Shown in pieces: positions 26,244 to 37,737 of a stretch of DNA of 64,000 nt (positions are counted from its first letter, which is position 1; every line of letters starts with the position of its first letter). Source of the DNA: Prochlorococcus sp. AG-311-J23 (GTDB lineage: Bacteria > Cyanobacteriota > Cyanobacteriia > PCC-6307 > Cyanobiaceae). Under the pieces are notes generated by a model, which was not told the origin of the DNA, searched no databases, and was given only the letters and a program-made list of their open reading frames with translations. The stretch covers positions 102,482 through 166,481 of the forward strand of contig QBVL01000001.1 of the NCBI GenBank assembly GCA_003284375.1. The letters run 5' to 3'. The translations under genes were made by a program, and so were the position numbers.

Positions 26244-27041
26244 TTAAAGCAAGAAAGGCAATCTTTTGCTTTCATTTTCTAAACATTTCATAGTCACCAC
26301 CAAACCTATTAAATTGAAAATTAAAATTAAAATTGAATCCTTATAATCTATATAACCTTCGATGATTGTAGTTCGCAAAGAATCTAATATTTTATATACA
26401 AAATTTATGTTTGTAATCCAAGCTATATTTCCTAAACTTTCTTTTCTATATAATATAGGAGATGTTAAGAAAACAAGCTGGAGAATTATAGGAACTAATT
26501 GAGCAATATCTGTAAAACGAACACTAATCAAACAAATAATCAACGGGAACCAATATATGAAAATAAATAAATTAATTAGTGGAATCCAAGAATAAAGAAG
26601 AAGATTATTTAGTAATGAAAATTTTAAGAAGAGAAATACGAAAAATACTAGTATAAATGATTGGATAAAAGTTTGTAATTGAAAAGACCACTCCTCGAAA
26701 GTATAGAATAGAGGCTTTAAATTCATATTCTTAATGTTTGAAGAATTATGAGAAAAAAGTTGGGGAGAATTTGATATTGAGGAACTAATTGAATTCCAAA
26801 TAACCAAACCGATTCCCAAGTAAATAAAATAAGAACGAAAATCTTGCACCGAAAAAACAGTTCCATATACAAGCCCCAAAGTCGCAATTGACAACAAATT
26901 CGAGAAACCCAACCAAAAGCTACCTAATGTAGTTCTGGCGAACCTAGCTCTTGACCTTGAGGTGGCTGTATACCACCAAGCTCTTCGAGTTTTAAACGCA
27001 AATTTAAAATTATCTAGTAACATTTTCTTTATAATAATCAT
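26244..27041 (-). CDS. ABC-2 type polysaccharide export permease (Wzm/KpsM-like)
   Basis: RSRARFARTTLGSFWLGFSNLLSIATLGLVYGTVF and six TM segments; 32-nt overlap with upstream ATPase gene. Confidence 0.88.
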   Translation of the reverse strand: MIIIKKMLLDNFKFAFKTRRAWWYTATSRSRARFARTTLGSFWLGFSNLLSIATLGLVYGTVFSVQDFRSYFIYLGIGLVIWNSISSSISNSPQLFSHNSSNIKNMNLKPLFYTFEEWSFQLQTFIQSFILVFFVFLFLKFSLLNNLLLYSWIPLINLFIFIYWFPLIICLISVRFTDIAQLVPIILQLVFLTSPILYRKESLGNIAWITNINFVYKILDSLRTTIIEGYIDYKDSILILIFNLIGLVVTMKCLENESKRLPFLL

Positions 27042-28386
27042 ATGTATGGTAATAATTTAAAGCAGATTCTAAGGGACCATCATAAACAATTGAACCATGG
27101 TTAAATACAATACCTCTTTGACAGAATTTTTTTAAAAGTTCTTCTGAATGGCTTGCTAAAAAAATTGTTGCTGCGGAGTCCATAAATTTTTTCATTCTGT
27201 CTTCAGCTCGCTCAAAAAAATCAGAATCACCTGTACCAAACCCCTCATCTATCGCGAGGCAATCATGGGGGAAAGACGTGAGAATTGAAAATATTAATCT
27301 AGCTGCCATTCCTTCACTGTAAGTCTTAATTGGGAGTGAAATATATTCACCTAATCCAGAAAAATCTATTATTTCATCTAAAAATTCTGGGAACCCATTT
27401 AAACTATGCTTTCGAAGTAAATAATGAGCTTTACATGCATCTATCCCATTCAACTCAGAACTTGTTAAAAACGTCTTATGAAGCATAGGATAAACATCTA
27501 CATGAATTTTAAGATCACCATTTGTAGGTTGGTAAATACCAGAAATAAGTCTCAAAAAACTACTTTTGCCGGAACCATTATGACCAATTAATGCAACTCT
27601 TTCACCATTTGTGATTGTTAGATCAATATTATTTAGTGCAATGATATTTGTACCTTGTTTTGATTCAGTTAATTTACCCCCCGTTATATTAATAACTTTA
27701 TCAGCGAATCTCTTTGTAATTAATCTATGTTCAGGACAATATACAGGAATAGAGAGAGAAATATTTTGCATTTCTATCGCAGGCTTAGTTAACATTTCTA
27801 CTGATGTTTCTGAAAATGATTGAATAAGTGCATTAATGTCATCTATAGATAACTTTTGATGAAGTACATGATTAAAAAAAGTTGATACCTTAACCAAAGC
27901 TTTTCCTGAAATCCAAGGATTTATTGACTCTGGTTGATATAAATTCATTAAAGTAATATTTTTACTAATCTGCTTTGTGAACAGTTCTGCCATAAAAATT
28001 TTATTTTCTAGAATAAAACAATCTTTTTCTAATTGCTTACAATTTATCAAATCAGATTTAGAATCTTCAAATAATAATTGACATACAATATCTGAAATTA
28101 AATAATTTTTAGTCTTTAAAAGACCTGCCCAGTAATTTAAACTTTCAAAATCAGCTTTTCTACCGTAAAGATTAAAAAATAACTTATTTATCTTTAATTC
28201 AAAAGATATATCTTCAGAAAAATATTTTTGATACTCATCTTGTAATGATAATTGCTTAGAGATATCCCTCAAAGATGATTTCTTTTTAGATTCTGAAATC
28301 CAATAATTCAAACCAGATGGATCTCCAGGTCTACCAAAATATGCTATGTAAAATTTCTGTAAAGTATTTGTATCAATTTTTATCAT
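27010..28386 (-). CDS. Wzt/KpsT-like ABC export ATPase with N-terminal DUF4214-like domain
   Basis: N-terminus LQKFYIAYFGRPGDPSGLNYW...; Walker A ALIGHNGSGKSSFLRL, signature YSEGMAARLIFS, Walker B CLAIDEGFGTGD, H-loop ASHSEELL; no C-terminal carbohydrate-binding extension. Confidence 0.9.
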   Translation of the reverse strand: MIKIDTNTLQKFYIAYFGRPGDPSGLNYWISESKKKSSLRDISKQLSLQDEYQKYFSEDISFELKINKLFFNLYGRKADFESLNYWAGLLKTKNYLISDIVCQLLFEDSKSDLINCKQLEKDCFILENKIFMAELFTKQISKNITLMNLYQPESINPWISGKALVKVSTFFNHVLHQKLSIDDINALIQSFSETSVEMLTKPAIEMQNISLSIPVYCPEHRLITKRFADKVINITGGKLTESKQGTNIIALNNIDLTITNGERVALIGHNGSGKSSFLRLISGIYQPTNGDLKIHVDVYPMLHKTFLTSSELNGIDACKAHYLLRKHSLNGFPEFLDEIIDFSGLGEYISLPIKTYSEGMAARLIFSILTSFPHDCLAIDEGFGTGDSDFFERAEDRMKKFMDSAATIFLASHSEELLKKFCQRGIVFNHGSIVYDGPLESALNYYHTYDYYKENVTR

Positions 28387-28398
28387 CTAAAAATAATT

Positions 28399-31236
28399 TT
28401 AAGATTCAACCTTTTTAGCTGCTGGTTGAAACATAAACATTGAGTAAATTACATTTCTTCTCATATTAATCATCATCTCTAAAAACATATCATAACCCTC
28501 ATTTTTATACTCAATCAATGGATCTTTTTGACCGTATCCTCTCAATCCAACTGATTCCCTTAAAGCATCCATAGCTTGTAGATGCTCTCTCCAAAGGGTA
28601 TCAAGTTGCTGAAGAATAAAAAACTTTTCAGCTTCTCTCATTATTCCTGGATGACTACTTTCAACTTGAGATTCTTTGAGATCATATGCATTTCGCAACT
28701 GTTCTTGTAAAAAAGCTTTTAACCCATTTACGTCTAGTCCTAAAAGCTCTTCAGGTTTAAGATCTTTTAACAAATAAATAAACTCCTTAACTTTAGAAAG
28801 TAATTTATCTAAATCCCATTCCTCTGGAGGTAAATCTTCGTTGACATATGCTTCAACAATTTCTTCCATTGTCCTTTCACCATAGCCTAAAACTTGAACT
28901 TTTAATTCACTCCCTTTAAGAACTCTTTTTCTCTCTGAATAAACTGCTTTCCTTTGATTATTCATTACCTCATCATATTCAAAGATTTGTTTTCTAATGT
29001 CGTAGTAATAGGTTTCTACTTTCTTTTGAGCTCCTTCTAATGAACGCGTCAGCATTCCAGATTCAATAGGCATATCTTCTTCAACTCTGAAAGCATTCAT
29101 CAATCCAGCCACCCTATCTCCACCAAAAATGCGCAATAAATTATCCTCTAAGGATAAAAAGAAGCGAGTACTACCTAAATCACCTTGACGACCTGCTCTA
29201 CCTCTCAATTGATTATCTACCCTTCTGGACTCATGACGCTCAGTCCCAATAACATGGAGTCCACCAACCTCTCGAACTGTTTTTTCTTCAACTTTTAAAA
29301 CAGATTCGTATTCTTTTTTTATCAGATTTATTGCAATTCTTAATTCAGAAATATTTTTATTATTGGTAGGCGTTTTTTCTGCTGCAGTTGCAATATAGTC
29401 ATCCAGTTCAATAGAACTTAAAGTCCTATCTCCCCATTCTTTTACTAATGTTGATGCTAATAACTTTAGACTTTGATCAGTTTCTTCACTTAATAAAACT
29501 GGAAATAAACTTTTCAAAGATTTTGATTGTTTATTTTTTTGATTATTTAAATTAGAGCTATCTGTATTTGCCTGAAATCCTACTGAATTAGAACTTCTTT
29601 GAAGGGGTATAGGAGGTTTGTGTCCCTCCTCAGGTTTAATCAATCTCGATGAGAGAACTTCTTTAATTTTTAATCTAGCCATATAATCACTATTACCTCC
29701 AAGAATAATATCGGTACCTCGTCCAGCCATATTGGTTGCAATGGTGACAGCACCACTTCTTCCAGCTTGAGCAACTATTTCAGCTTCTCTTTCAACGTTT
29801 TCTGGTTTGGCATTTAATAAGTTATGAGGTATGTCTTGTTCATACAAAAGCGTACTAAGTAATTCACTTTTCTCTACGCTTGTAGTTCCAACAAGCACAG
29901 GTCTTCCCTGTTTGTGCACATCAGCTGTTTCCTTCGCAACTGCTCTCCATTTTGCCGATTCCGTTTTAAAGACCTGATCAACCCAATCTTCTCTTGAAAT
30001 CTTTCGATTAGTAGGAATTACAGTAGTCTCTAACTTATAAGTTTTTTCAAATTCAACCTCCTCAGTTTTTGCTGTTCCTGTCATTCCTGAGAGTCGAGGA
30101 TATAAAAGGAAGAAATTCTGATATGTAATAGAAGCTAATGTTTGCGTCTCAGGTTGAATAGGGAGATTTTCTTTGGCTTCAATTGCTTGATGCTGACCAT
30201 CACTCCACCTTCGACCTGGCATAACTCTTCCAGTAAACTCATCAACTATGACCGCTTCCTTGTCTCGAACTATGTAGTTAACGTCCTTAGTAAAAAGTTC
30301 TTTAGCCTTTAAAGCATTTGTTACATAGTGAGCCCAGGGATCTTTTGGATCAAATAAATCGTTGACATTCAACAGTGTTTCAGTTTTAGCAAATCCTTCA
30401 TCTGTGAGAATACAGCTTCTCTGTTTCTCATCAACTTCATAATCACCCTCTGGTTCAACACCATCTTTAGTAAGCTCTTTCGCCCTAGCAAGGGAAGCAA
30501 CTATTTCTGCAGCCTTTTGATACTTCTCTTGAGCTCTTTCAACCTGCCCAGATATTATTAAAGGTGTTCTTGCTTCATCAATCAATATTGAATCCACTTC
30601 ATCAATGACACAATATTGAAAATTTCTTTGAACAATCTCGGATTTATCTGCAGCCATATTGTCACGCAAGTAATCAAATCCCAACTCAGAATTCGTTGCA
30701 TAAGTGATATCGCATTCATAATTTTTTTGTCTTTCTAAAGGCAACATAGATTGTTGAATCAAACCGACACTCAACCCAAGAAAACGATGAACTTGACCCA
30801 TCCACTCGGCATCTCTTCTGGCTAGATAATCATTTACGGTAACAACATGAACGCCTTTGCCTGTCAATGCATTTAGATAACTAGGGAGTGTGGCTACCAG
30901 TGTCTTTCCTTCTCCCGTTTTCATCTCTGCAATTTGACCTTCATGTAAAACCATGCCACCTAACAATTGGACGTCAAAGTGACGCATCCCTAAGACCCTC
31001 TTAGATGCTTCTCTAACTAGAGCGAAAGCTTCAGGCAACAAACCATCTAAAATACCTCTCTGTTCATCAAAGGTTTGAGTTTGATCAAATCTTTCCCGAT
31101 AGCTAAAAGTCCGAGATCTCAACTGGTCGTCTGTACAGGAAGAAAAATCTTCTTCAAAAATATTTATATCAGAAATTAGAGGTGAAAATCTCCTTAATTT
31201 TCTGGCGTTAGGATCACCAAGAAGCTTTCCAAGCAT
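28399..31236 (-). CDS. secA: Preprotein translocase SecA
   Basis: [16 protein letters not shown]...[39 protein letters not shown] opens at 31278 but the conserved start is likely M15. Confidence 0.97.
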   Translation of the reverse strand: MLGKLLGDPNARKLRRFSPLISDINIFEEDFSSCTDDQLRSRTFSYRERFDQTQTFDEQRGILDGLLPEAFALVREASKRVLGMRHFDVQLLGGMVLHEGQIAEMKTGEGKTLVATLPSYLNALTGKGVHVVTVNDYLARRDAEWMGQVHRFLGLSVGLIQQSMLPLERQKNYECDITYATNSELGFDYLRDNMAADKSEIVQRNFQYCVIDEVDSILIDEARTPLIISGQVERAQEKYQKAAEIVASLARAKELTKDGVEPEGDYEVDEKQRSCILTDEGFAKTETLLNVNDLFDPKDPWAHYVTNALKAKELFTKDVNYIVRDKEAVIVDEFTGRVMPGRRWSDGQHQAIEAKENLPIQPETQTLASITYQNFFLLYPRLSGMTGTAKTEEVEFEKTYKLETTVIPTNRKISREDWVDQVFKTESAKWRAVAKETADVHKQGRPVLVGTTSVEKSELLSTLLYEQDIPHNLLNAKPENVEREAEIVAQAGRSGAVTIATNMAGRGTDIILGGNSDYMARLKIKEVLSSRLIKPEEGHKPPIPLQRSSNSVGFQANTDSSNLNNQKNKQSKSLKSLFPVLLSEETDQSLKLLASTLVKEWGDRTLSSIELDDYIATAAEKTPTNNKNISELRIAINLIKKEYESVLKVEEKTVREVGGLHVIGTERHESRRVDNQLRGRAGRQGDLGSTRFFLSLEDNLLRIFGGDRVAGLMNAFRVEEDMPIESGMLTRSLEGAQKKVETYYYDIRKQIFEYDEVMNNQRKAVYSERKRVLKGSELKVQVLGYGERTMEEIVEAYVNEDLPPEEWDLDKLLSKVKEFIYLLKDLKPEELLGLDVNGLKAFLQEQLRNAYDLKESQVESSHPGIMREAEKFFILQQLDTLWREHLQAMDALRESVGLRGYGQKDPLIEYKNEGYDMFLEMMINMRRNVIYSMFMFQPAAKKVES

Positions 31237-31495
31237 CAAAGAACTCTTAATATAATTCAAGTATATAATAGTCCACAACTAATACATGAGCCAAAGGCCA
31301 ATAAAACTTTTATCTTCTGATTAAATAAATAATTATAATAATCAAAAAATAAGATTTAATTTAAAAATAATTAATACAATTTTCTTACAATTAAAGTCTT
31401 TGAGATTAAAAGAGACATATTAATTCAAAGATGAGGTTAATACCATTAATCCATACCAGGTTATAGTAAAGTATTGATAATTTTTTTATATAGAT

Positions 31496-32560
31496 TTGGC
31501 CAAAACAGCTCTAATTACCGGAATAACAGGTCAAGATGGAAGTTATCTTGCAGAACTATTAATTTCCAAAGGCTATAATGTTCATGGAATTCAAAGAAGA
31601 GCAAGTCATGTAAATACTTCAAGACTAGACAATATTATTAAGAATAATGATCATAAAGCTTTGAAACTGCATTATGGTGATCTTACTGACAGTGCTAATA
31701 TATTCAAAATAATACAAGAAGTTCAACCTGATGAAATTTATAATCTAGCCGCACAAAGTCATGTGGCTGTAAGTTTCGACTCGCCTGAATATACTGCTCA
31801 AACTAATGCATTAGGTCCTCTGAGGATTCTCGAAGCAATAAGAATATTAGATCTTACAAGTAAAACAAAAATATATCAAGCTAGTACATCAGAATTATAT
31901 GGCATGGTTCAAGATATTCCCCAAACAGAAAATACACCTTTTTACCCTAAAAGTCCTTATGGAGTATCTAAACTTTATGCATATTGGATAATGATAAACT
32001 ACCGAGAATCATATGATATGTTTGCCTGTAACGGTATTCTTTTTAATCACGAATCACCCAAAAGAGAAGAAACATTTGTTACTCGAAAAATAACAAGAGC
32101 ACTTACCAAAATTGATAACCAGCTTCAGGATTGTTTATATTTAGGAAATATAGATGCAAAAAGAGACTGGGGGCACGCTAAGGATTACGTTGAAATGCAA
32201 TGGAGAATGCTTCAACAAGAAAAACCCGAAGATTTTGTTATTGCTACTGGAAAGCAAGCATCAGTAAGACAATTCGTTGAGATTTCAGCTAATCATTTAA
32301 ATTGGGAAGGTATAATTTGGGAAGGTCACGGAATAAATGAAATAGGCAGAAGGAAAGACAACGGAAAAGTAGTTGTCAGAATTGATCCAAAATATTTTCG
32401 ACCCTCTGAAGTTGATACCCTTTTAGGAGATCCTAGTAAAGCACACAAGAAATTAGGCTGGAAACCAAAATATTCTCTAGAAGAATTAGTAAAAGAAATG
32501 ATTGATTCTGATCTTCTCATAGCAGAGAAAGAGTCAAAAGATAGAATCCATATAAATTAA
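31496..32560 (+). CDS. gmd: GDP-mannose 4,6-dehydratase-like SDR (TTG start)
   Basis: [73 protein letters not shown]. Confidence 0.93.
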   Translation: MAKTALITGITGQDGSYLAELLISKGYNVHGIQRRASHVNTSRLDNIIKNNDHKALKLHYGDLTDSANIFKIIQEVQPDEIYNLAAQSHVAVSFDSPEYTAQTNALGPLRILEAIRILDLTSKTKIYQASTSELYGMVQDIPQTENTPFYPKSPYGVSKLYAYWIMINYRESYDMFACNGILFNHESPKREETFVTRKITRALTKIDNQLQDCLYLGNIDAKRDWGHAKDYVEMQWRMLQQEKPEDFVIATGKQASVRQFVEISANHLNWEGIIWEGHGINEIGRRKDNGKVVVRIDPKYFRPSEVDTLLGDPSKAHKKLGWKPKYSLEELVKEMIDSDLLIAEKESKDRIHIN

Positions 32561-32561
32561 A

Positions 32562-33725
32562 ATGGGAATAGATTTCACAGGCCTTATTAGTAAAAGTCTT
32601 AGTCAACATACAAAAGAAATTATAACTAATAGTCAATCCGAGACACTTACATTCTATTTCGATAATTTTATAGGAAATCAAAATATCCAATCTGATGCTC
32701 TACAAAGTTCACACAACTTAAAAGTTAATACTATTGATCATTCTGAAGAAGACATATTTTTTATACGTTCTATTTTCAACAAATTAGATGAACTTATCGA
32801 TCTCGACTTTTCGGAAACTTCTGTTAGTTCAGATTCAGATATAAATTTTCATTCCGTATTAGAATCGTCAACATTTGATGAAAATACTTTAGGAGAAATA
32901 ATAAAACAAAAAAATCAAACGAAAACCTGGTGGGATATTCTTTGGAAGAATAAAAGTGAGTTAAAAGCATTACAAATTGAAGAGAAATATACCTTAATTC
33001 ATGAAATTGGACATTCCCTTGGTCTATCTCATCCATTTGAATCACCCACAAATGATATGTGGAATACTAAGGATACTGTAATGTCTTATAACTTTTCAAA
33101 ACTAGACTGGGATGATTGGTTTAGCGAGGACGATATTAAAGCATTAATTAATATATGGGGAAGAGAGGATGACAACGGTTTTTTAAAGTTTAACTTAACG
33201 AGTGGATCTTACAAATTTATTAGAGAAAAAGAGAATAAATGCTTTTTAGAACATGAAAGCCAAAAGAAAGATATAACTGGTCTAAGTTATATAGAGTTCT
33301 CTGATAAAACATATTATGTGAAAAAAGACATTATTAAAATTTTTGATCAATTAGATTCCATTGATGATATTAGTTCCAAAGTGTACAGATTGTATAGAGC
33401 AGCATTTGGAAGATTCCCCGATGGTGATGGACTCGATTATTGGATTACAAAAAATAGATCGGGTGCAAACAGCTATCTTCAAACTGCAAAATCATTCCTC
33501 TACTCGAATGAATTCAAAGAAATTTACAACGATATAAATACCAACCAAGATTATCTTACTAAACTATACGAAAATGTTTTAGATAGAGTTCCAGATGAAA
33601 TTGGCTATAACTATTGGTTAAATCAATTAGACAATAATCTCGAAAGTCGTAGTGAGGTATTAATAGGATTTGCCGAATCAAAAGAAAATAAACAAGTATT
33701 TATGTATGAAACTGGATTGCTTTGA
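32562..33725 (+). CDS. Metzincin-type zinc metalloprotease with C-terminal DUF4214-like repeats
   Basis: LIHEIGHSLGLSHPFESP (HExxHxxGxxH) and Met-turn TVMSYN; C-terminus YRLYRAAFGRFPDGDGLDYW... and LYENVLDRVPDEIGYNYW. Confidence 0.85.
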   Translation: MGIDFTGLISKSLSQHTKEIITNSQSETLTFYFDNFIGNQNIQSDALQSSHNLKVNTIDHSEEDIFFIRSIFNKLDELIDLDFSETSVSSDSDINFHSVLESSTFDENTLGEIIKQKNQTKTWWDILWKNKSELKALQIEEKYTLIHEIGHSLGLSHPFESPTNDMWNTKDTVMSYNFSKLDWDDWFSEDDIKALINIWGREDDNGFLKFNLTSGSYKFIREKENKCFLEHESQKKDITGLSYIEFSDKTYYVKKDIIKIFDQLDSIDDISSKVYRLYRAAFGRFPDGDGLDYWITKNRSGANSYLQTAKSFLYSNEFKEIYNDINTNQDYLTKLYENVLDRVPDEIGYNYWLNQLDNNLESRSEVLIGFAESKENKQVFMYETGLL

Positions 33726-33833
33726 TCATGTTAAAATTATAAAATTTATGATGTTATAAATTCTATAATTATATTTTCATCCTTACTCTTTGCTACAATA
33801 AGGGAATAATTCAAATCGTTATCTTAAAATCAA

Positions 33834-34022
33834 ATGACAACTATTAATTTCAACAATAAAGAATATGAATTAGAGTCATTAAGTGATAGCGCAAAGGCTA
33901 CGGTAATGAGTCTGCAGTTTGTTCAAAATGAAATAAAAAGACTTGAGGGTAAGATTGCCATTAGTAAAACTGCAGAAACTGCTTATTTAAGTGCTCTACA
34001 AGAAGAACTAGGTAATGAATGA
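33834..34022 (+). CDS. Small DUF6447-like protein
   Basis: INFNNKEYELESLSDSAKATVMSLQFVQNEIKRLEGKIAISKTAETAYLSALQEEL; family from memory. Confidence 0.7.
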   Translation: MTTINFNNKEYELESLSDSAKATVMSLQFVQNEIKRLEGKIAISKTAETAYLSALQEELGNE

Positions 34023-34049
34023 TCTTTTTGAAACCTTATTATAAAGTTC

Positions 34050-34778
34050 ATGGAAGCTCTAAATATACTTAATAATGAATCATTCTTACTTCTCAAAAAT
34101 AATGATTTACTTATACCCCTAATTAAAAAAATAATCCTCAATGAAGCCCTAAATAAAATAGTAATTACGAGTCAAGAGTTATCAGAATTAAAGGATATAT
34201 TCATGAAACAAAATCAACTAAAAGGTGATGATGAACTGAAAATTTGGATGAAAAAAAATAATATTGAGGAAGATAATTTAATTAATCTAATTAAGAAACC
34301 AATCCAGATAACTAAATTTTGTGAAAAAGAATTCAAACATAGAACTCATTCCCACTTCTTACAAAGAAAATCTGATCTTGATAAAGCTGTTTATAGTCTA
34401 ATTAGAGTTAAAGATCCCTTCTTAGCAATGGAAATTTATCATAGGATTTCAGAAAAAGAAGCTAGCTTCGAGGATCTTGTCAAAGAATTTTCAGAAGGAT
34501 TAGAAAAAGACACGCGGGGAGTTATTGGACCAGTTGCTATCAATCAATCTCATCCACTTGTATCTAAAATTCTCCGATCAGGTAAACCGGGAGAAATCTT
34601 CTCTCCAGTATTTATTGATCCTTGGTGGATACTCATAAGAGTAGAATCAAAAATAGAGCCAGCCCTAGACGAAAGAATGGAAGAAGCAATGTCAAATGAA
34701 CTCTTGGAACTATGGTTAACTGAGGAATCACAGCAAATTGCAAAAAACCTAGAAAAAGAATTTTCAGCTTCCAAATAA
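34050..34778 (+). CDS. Parvulin-type peptidyl-prolyl isomerase associated with type I secretion operon
   Basis: AMEIYHRISEKEASFEDLVKEFSEGLEKDTRGVIGPVAINQSHPLVSKILRSGKPGEIFSPVFIDPWWILIRVE resembles a PpiC domain; no evident signal peptide. Confidence 0.78.
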   Translation: MEALNILNNESFLLLKNNDLLIPLIKKIILNEALNKIVITSQELSELKDIFMKQNQLKGDDELKIWMKKNNIEEDNLINLIKKPIQITKFCEKEFKHRTHSHFLQRKSDLDKAVYSLIRVKDPFLAMEIYHRISEKEASFEDLVKEFSEGLEKDTRGVIGPVAINQSHPLVSKILRSGKPGEIFSPVFIDPWWILIRVESKIEPALDERMEEAMSNELLELWLTEESQQIAKNLEKEFSASK

Positions 34779-34812
34779 CCAGAAAACTATCAAATAATCC
34801 AGGAGATTTACA

Positions 34813-37737
34813 ATGGTTCTACAAAATTCAAATATCTTCAAAGGACTTAATAAAGAAGATATAAAATTATTAGAAGAAAAATCTAAATATTTGATTTATA
34901 AAATTGGTCAGCCGCTCAGTTCTAATAAAAATATTCAAAGTAATGTACTCATTATTTTAAGTGGCACAGCAAGACTACTGGGAAATGAAAATGACAAATC
35001 AATAACAATCGCAAAACTGGGAGCCGGTTCATCTGTGGGTCTTGCTTCTCTTCTTCGTGCTGAAGCATGCGAAGATGTACATGCTTCAACTGAAGTCAAA
35101 GTTATATCTATCCCAGATCAATTAATCATTGACCTTTATACAAAAAATCTTCAATTTCAAAAAAACTGCAATGATTACCTTTATCCATCTGAAGTAAAAG
35201 CAATTGTTGAGAAATTAATTTCTCGAAGTCCCAGAACAGATATTAATGTCAAAACTGCATTTAACGTTTTATTCAAAAATTCTAATATTCAAACTTTCAA
35301 ACAAGATGAAATAATACCTTTAAAGGAAGATTTTATAAATATTGTTGCTAGCGCAAACTATGAAAACAAAGAAATTGGGGATTTATTAAATTGTGAAATA
35401 AAACCTAAAGCAAGACCTCCCTTCTTTTTAAGAGTAATTCAGATACCAAAAAAGATATATGAAATGTTTATGGATAAAGCATTAACAAATAATCTCAATA
35501 TTGATAATGAGACAAATGAAAATGATGATGCGAAGTTTGCTCCACTTCTTTTAGAAAGAAGTACTGCGAATGTAGGAAGATATTCACCCCAAAAAAACAA
35601 ATCAATTATCAGAGGAAATGGAGAAATTAGAGAAGCACTTGCTTGTCTACAAATGTTAGCCAATGATTTAAATTTACCTTTTCGTAATGACTCTGTAGAA
35701 AAGATACTAAGAGATGAAATTAGAAGAGGAAAAAAAATCAATTTAGATCTGTGTGGAAACCTTTTATCCCTACTCGGATTACATGTATCAAAATCTAAAA
35801 TCAAAAAATCCTATGCTTTAAGAATGCCTGAATCTAGTCTTCTTTTATGGAAGAATAGTTTTGCGCTAGTACATAATAGTAAAAATAATCATTTAACACT
35901 TGCTTCTCCAAAAGAAGGGTGGATTGAAATTAATGAAGAGAACTTTGAAGAGAATTTTGAAGACGATATTGAATTCATAGCAGTTGAAAGAATTAATACA
36001 ACTCCTAATAAAAAGTTTGGTTTAGAGTGGTTTATTCCTTCTTTAAAAAAATTTCAAGGTGTATTAATCCAAGTTCTGATAGCTTCTTTTATTGTCCAAC
36101 TTTTTGGATTAGCAAATCCCTTATTAATTCAAGTCATTATAGACAAAGTCATTTCACAGAGAAGTTTAGATACTCTGCAAGTTCTAGGCATAGCGATGGT
36201 ATTTGTAACTATTTTAGGGGGGGTTATTGGAAGTCTAAGAACATTTTTATTTACAGAAACAACAAATCGCATTGATACCAGACTAGGGTCAGAAGTCATA
36301 GATCATTTATTACGACTTCCATTAAATTACTTTGATAAAAGGCCTGTTGGAGAATTAGGAAGCAGAGTTGCAGAATTAGAAAAAATCAGAGACTTCTTAA
36401 CTGGACAAGCTTTGACAACGATATTAGATGCAGCTTTTTCAATTATCTACATAGTAGTAATGGTTATCTATAGTTGGTTGTTAACACTAATAGCCCTTGC
36501 AGTAGTCCCCATACAAATACTTTTAACACTAATCGGAGCTCCTCTATTAAGACGTCAAATAAGGGAAACAGCTGTTGAAAACGCAAAGACTCAAAGTCAT
36601 CTGGTTGAAGTCTTGACAGGTATACAAACTGTGAAAGCTCAAAACATAGAAACTGTTAGCAGGTGGAGGTGGCAAGAACTATACGGACGCTATATTTCTC
36701 GCACTTTTGAGAAAACAATCACTGGAACAGCTTTAGGACAAACAAGTCAAGTTTTGCAGCAATTATCCCAATTACTGGTTTTATGGGTAGGAGCCTCACT
36801 GGTCCTAAGCGGGAATTTAACTTTAGGACAGTTAATTGCGTTTAGAATTATCTCCGGTTTTGTTACACAACCTCTTCTAAGATTAAGTAGTATATGGCAA
36901 AGTATTCAGGAATTGAGAGTTTCATTTGAGAGACTTGCCGATATTATTGATACTCCTGAAGAATCAAGTGAATCAGACAAATCAAACATAACATTGCCAG
37001 AAATCAAAGGTAAAGTTCTATTCAAAGAGGTTTATTTTGCATTTAAAAAGAATCAACCTGAAGTTCTCAAAAATATTGATTTAGAGATAAGTGCTGGGAT
37101 ATTTGTAGGAATTGCAGGCCAAAGCGGCAGTGGAAAAAGCACACTAATGAAATTATTGCCAAGACTTTATAATTTAAACAGAGGAAAAATACTAATTGAT
37201 AATTTTGATATAAGTAAAGTGGAGTTATATTCACTAAGAAGACAAATTGGTATAGTTCCTCAAGATCCACTTTTATTTGCAGGAACAGTTAGTGAAAATA
37301 TAGCTATTACAAATCCAGATGTCTCTGGAGATGAAATTATCGAGGCGGCTAAAATAGCTGATGCTCACAATTTCATCATGGATTTACCTCTTGGTTATAG
37401 TACTAATGTTGGAGAAAGGGGAACCTCTTTGTCAGGAGGACAAAAGCAAAGACTCGCTATTGCAAGAACTTTAATAAGCAGACCTAAAATGTTAATTATG
37501 GACGAAGCAACAAGTGCTCTTGATTATGAGACTGAGAGAAGAGTATGCGAAAATTTGAAAGAAAAATGCAAAGGGCTTACAGTTTTCTTCATAACACACA
37601 GATTAAGTACTATTAAAAACGCTGATAAAATAGTTATGATGCATGATGGCGCCGTTTGTGAAATTGGAACTCATACAGAACTAATAAATAAAAAAAGTCG
37701 TTACTACGCTCTATATCGACAACAGGAATCAAGCTAA
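34813..37737 (+). CDS. Type I secretion ABC exporter (HetC/HlyB-like): cNMP-binding-like + degenerate C39 + TM + NBD
   Basis: cNMP-like N-terminus IFKGLNKEDIKLLEEKSKYL; NBD GIAGQSGSGKSTLMKLLPRLYNLNRGKILID, GERGTSLSGGQKQRLAIARTLI, LIMDEATSALD. Confidence 0.93.
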   Translation: MVLQNSNIFKGLNKEDIKLLEEKSKYLIYKIGQPLSSNKNIQSNVLIILSGTARLLGNENDKSITIAKLGAGSSVGLASLLRAEACEDVHASTEVKVISIPDQLIIDLYTKNLQFQKNCNDYLYPSEVKAIVEKLISRSPRTDINVKTAFNVLFKNSNIQTFKQDEIIPLKEDFINIVASANYENKEIGDLLNCEIKPKARPPFFLRVIQIPKKIYEMFMDKALTNNLNIDNETNENDDAKFAPLLLERSTANVGRYSPQKNKSIIRGNGEIREALACLQMLANDLNLPFRNDSVEKILRDEIRRGKKINLDLCGNLLSLLGLHVSKSKIKKSYALRMPESSLLLWKNSFALVHNSKNNHLTLASPKEGWIEINEENFEENFEDDIEFIAVERINTTPNKKFGLEWFIPSLKKFQGVLIQVLIASFIVQLFGLANPLLIQVIIDKVISQRSLDTLQVLGIAMVFVTILGGVIGSLRTFLFTETTNRIDTRLGSEVIDHLLRLPLNYFDKRPVGELGSRVAELEKIRDFLTGQALTTILDAAFSIIYIVVMVIYSWLLTLIALAVVPIQILLTLIGAPLLRRQIRETAVENAKTQSHLVEVLTGIQTVKAQNIETVSRWRWQELYGRYISRTFEKTITGTALGQTSQVLQQLSQLLVLWVGASLVLSGNLTLGQLIAFRIISGFVTQPLLRLSSIWQSIQELRVSFERLADIIDTPEESSESDKSNITLPEIKGKVLFKEVYFAFKKNQPEVLKNIDLEISAGIFVGIAGQSGSGKSTLMKLLPRLYNLNRGKILIDNFDISKVELYSLRRQIGIVPQDPLLFAGTVSENIAITNPDVSGDEIIEAAKIADAHNFIMDLPLGYSTNVGERGTSLSGGQKQRLAIARTLISRPKMLIMDEATSALDYETERRVCENLKEKCKGLTVFFITHRLSTIKNADKIVMMHDGAVCEIGTHTELINKKSRYYALYRQQESS

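Noticed and set aside
35439-35804. 121-aa minus-strand ORF
   Set aside because: Antisense to the ABC exporter; no plausible start context or domain
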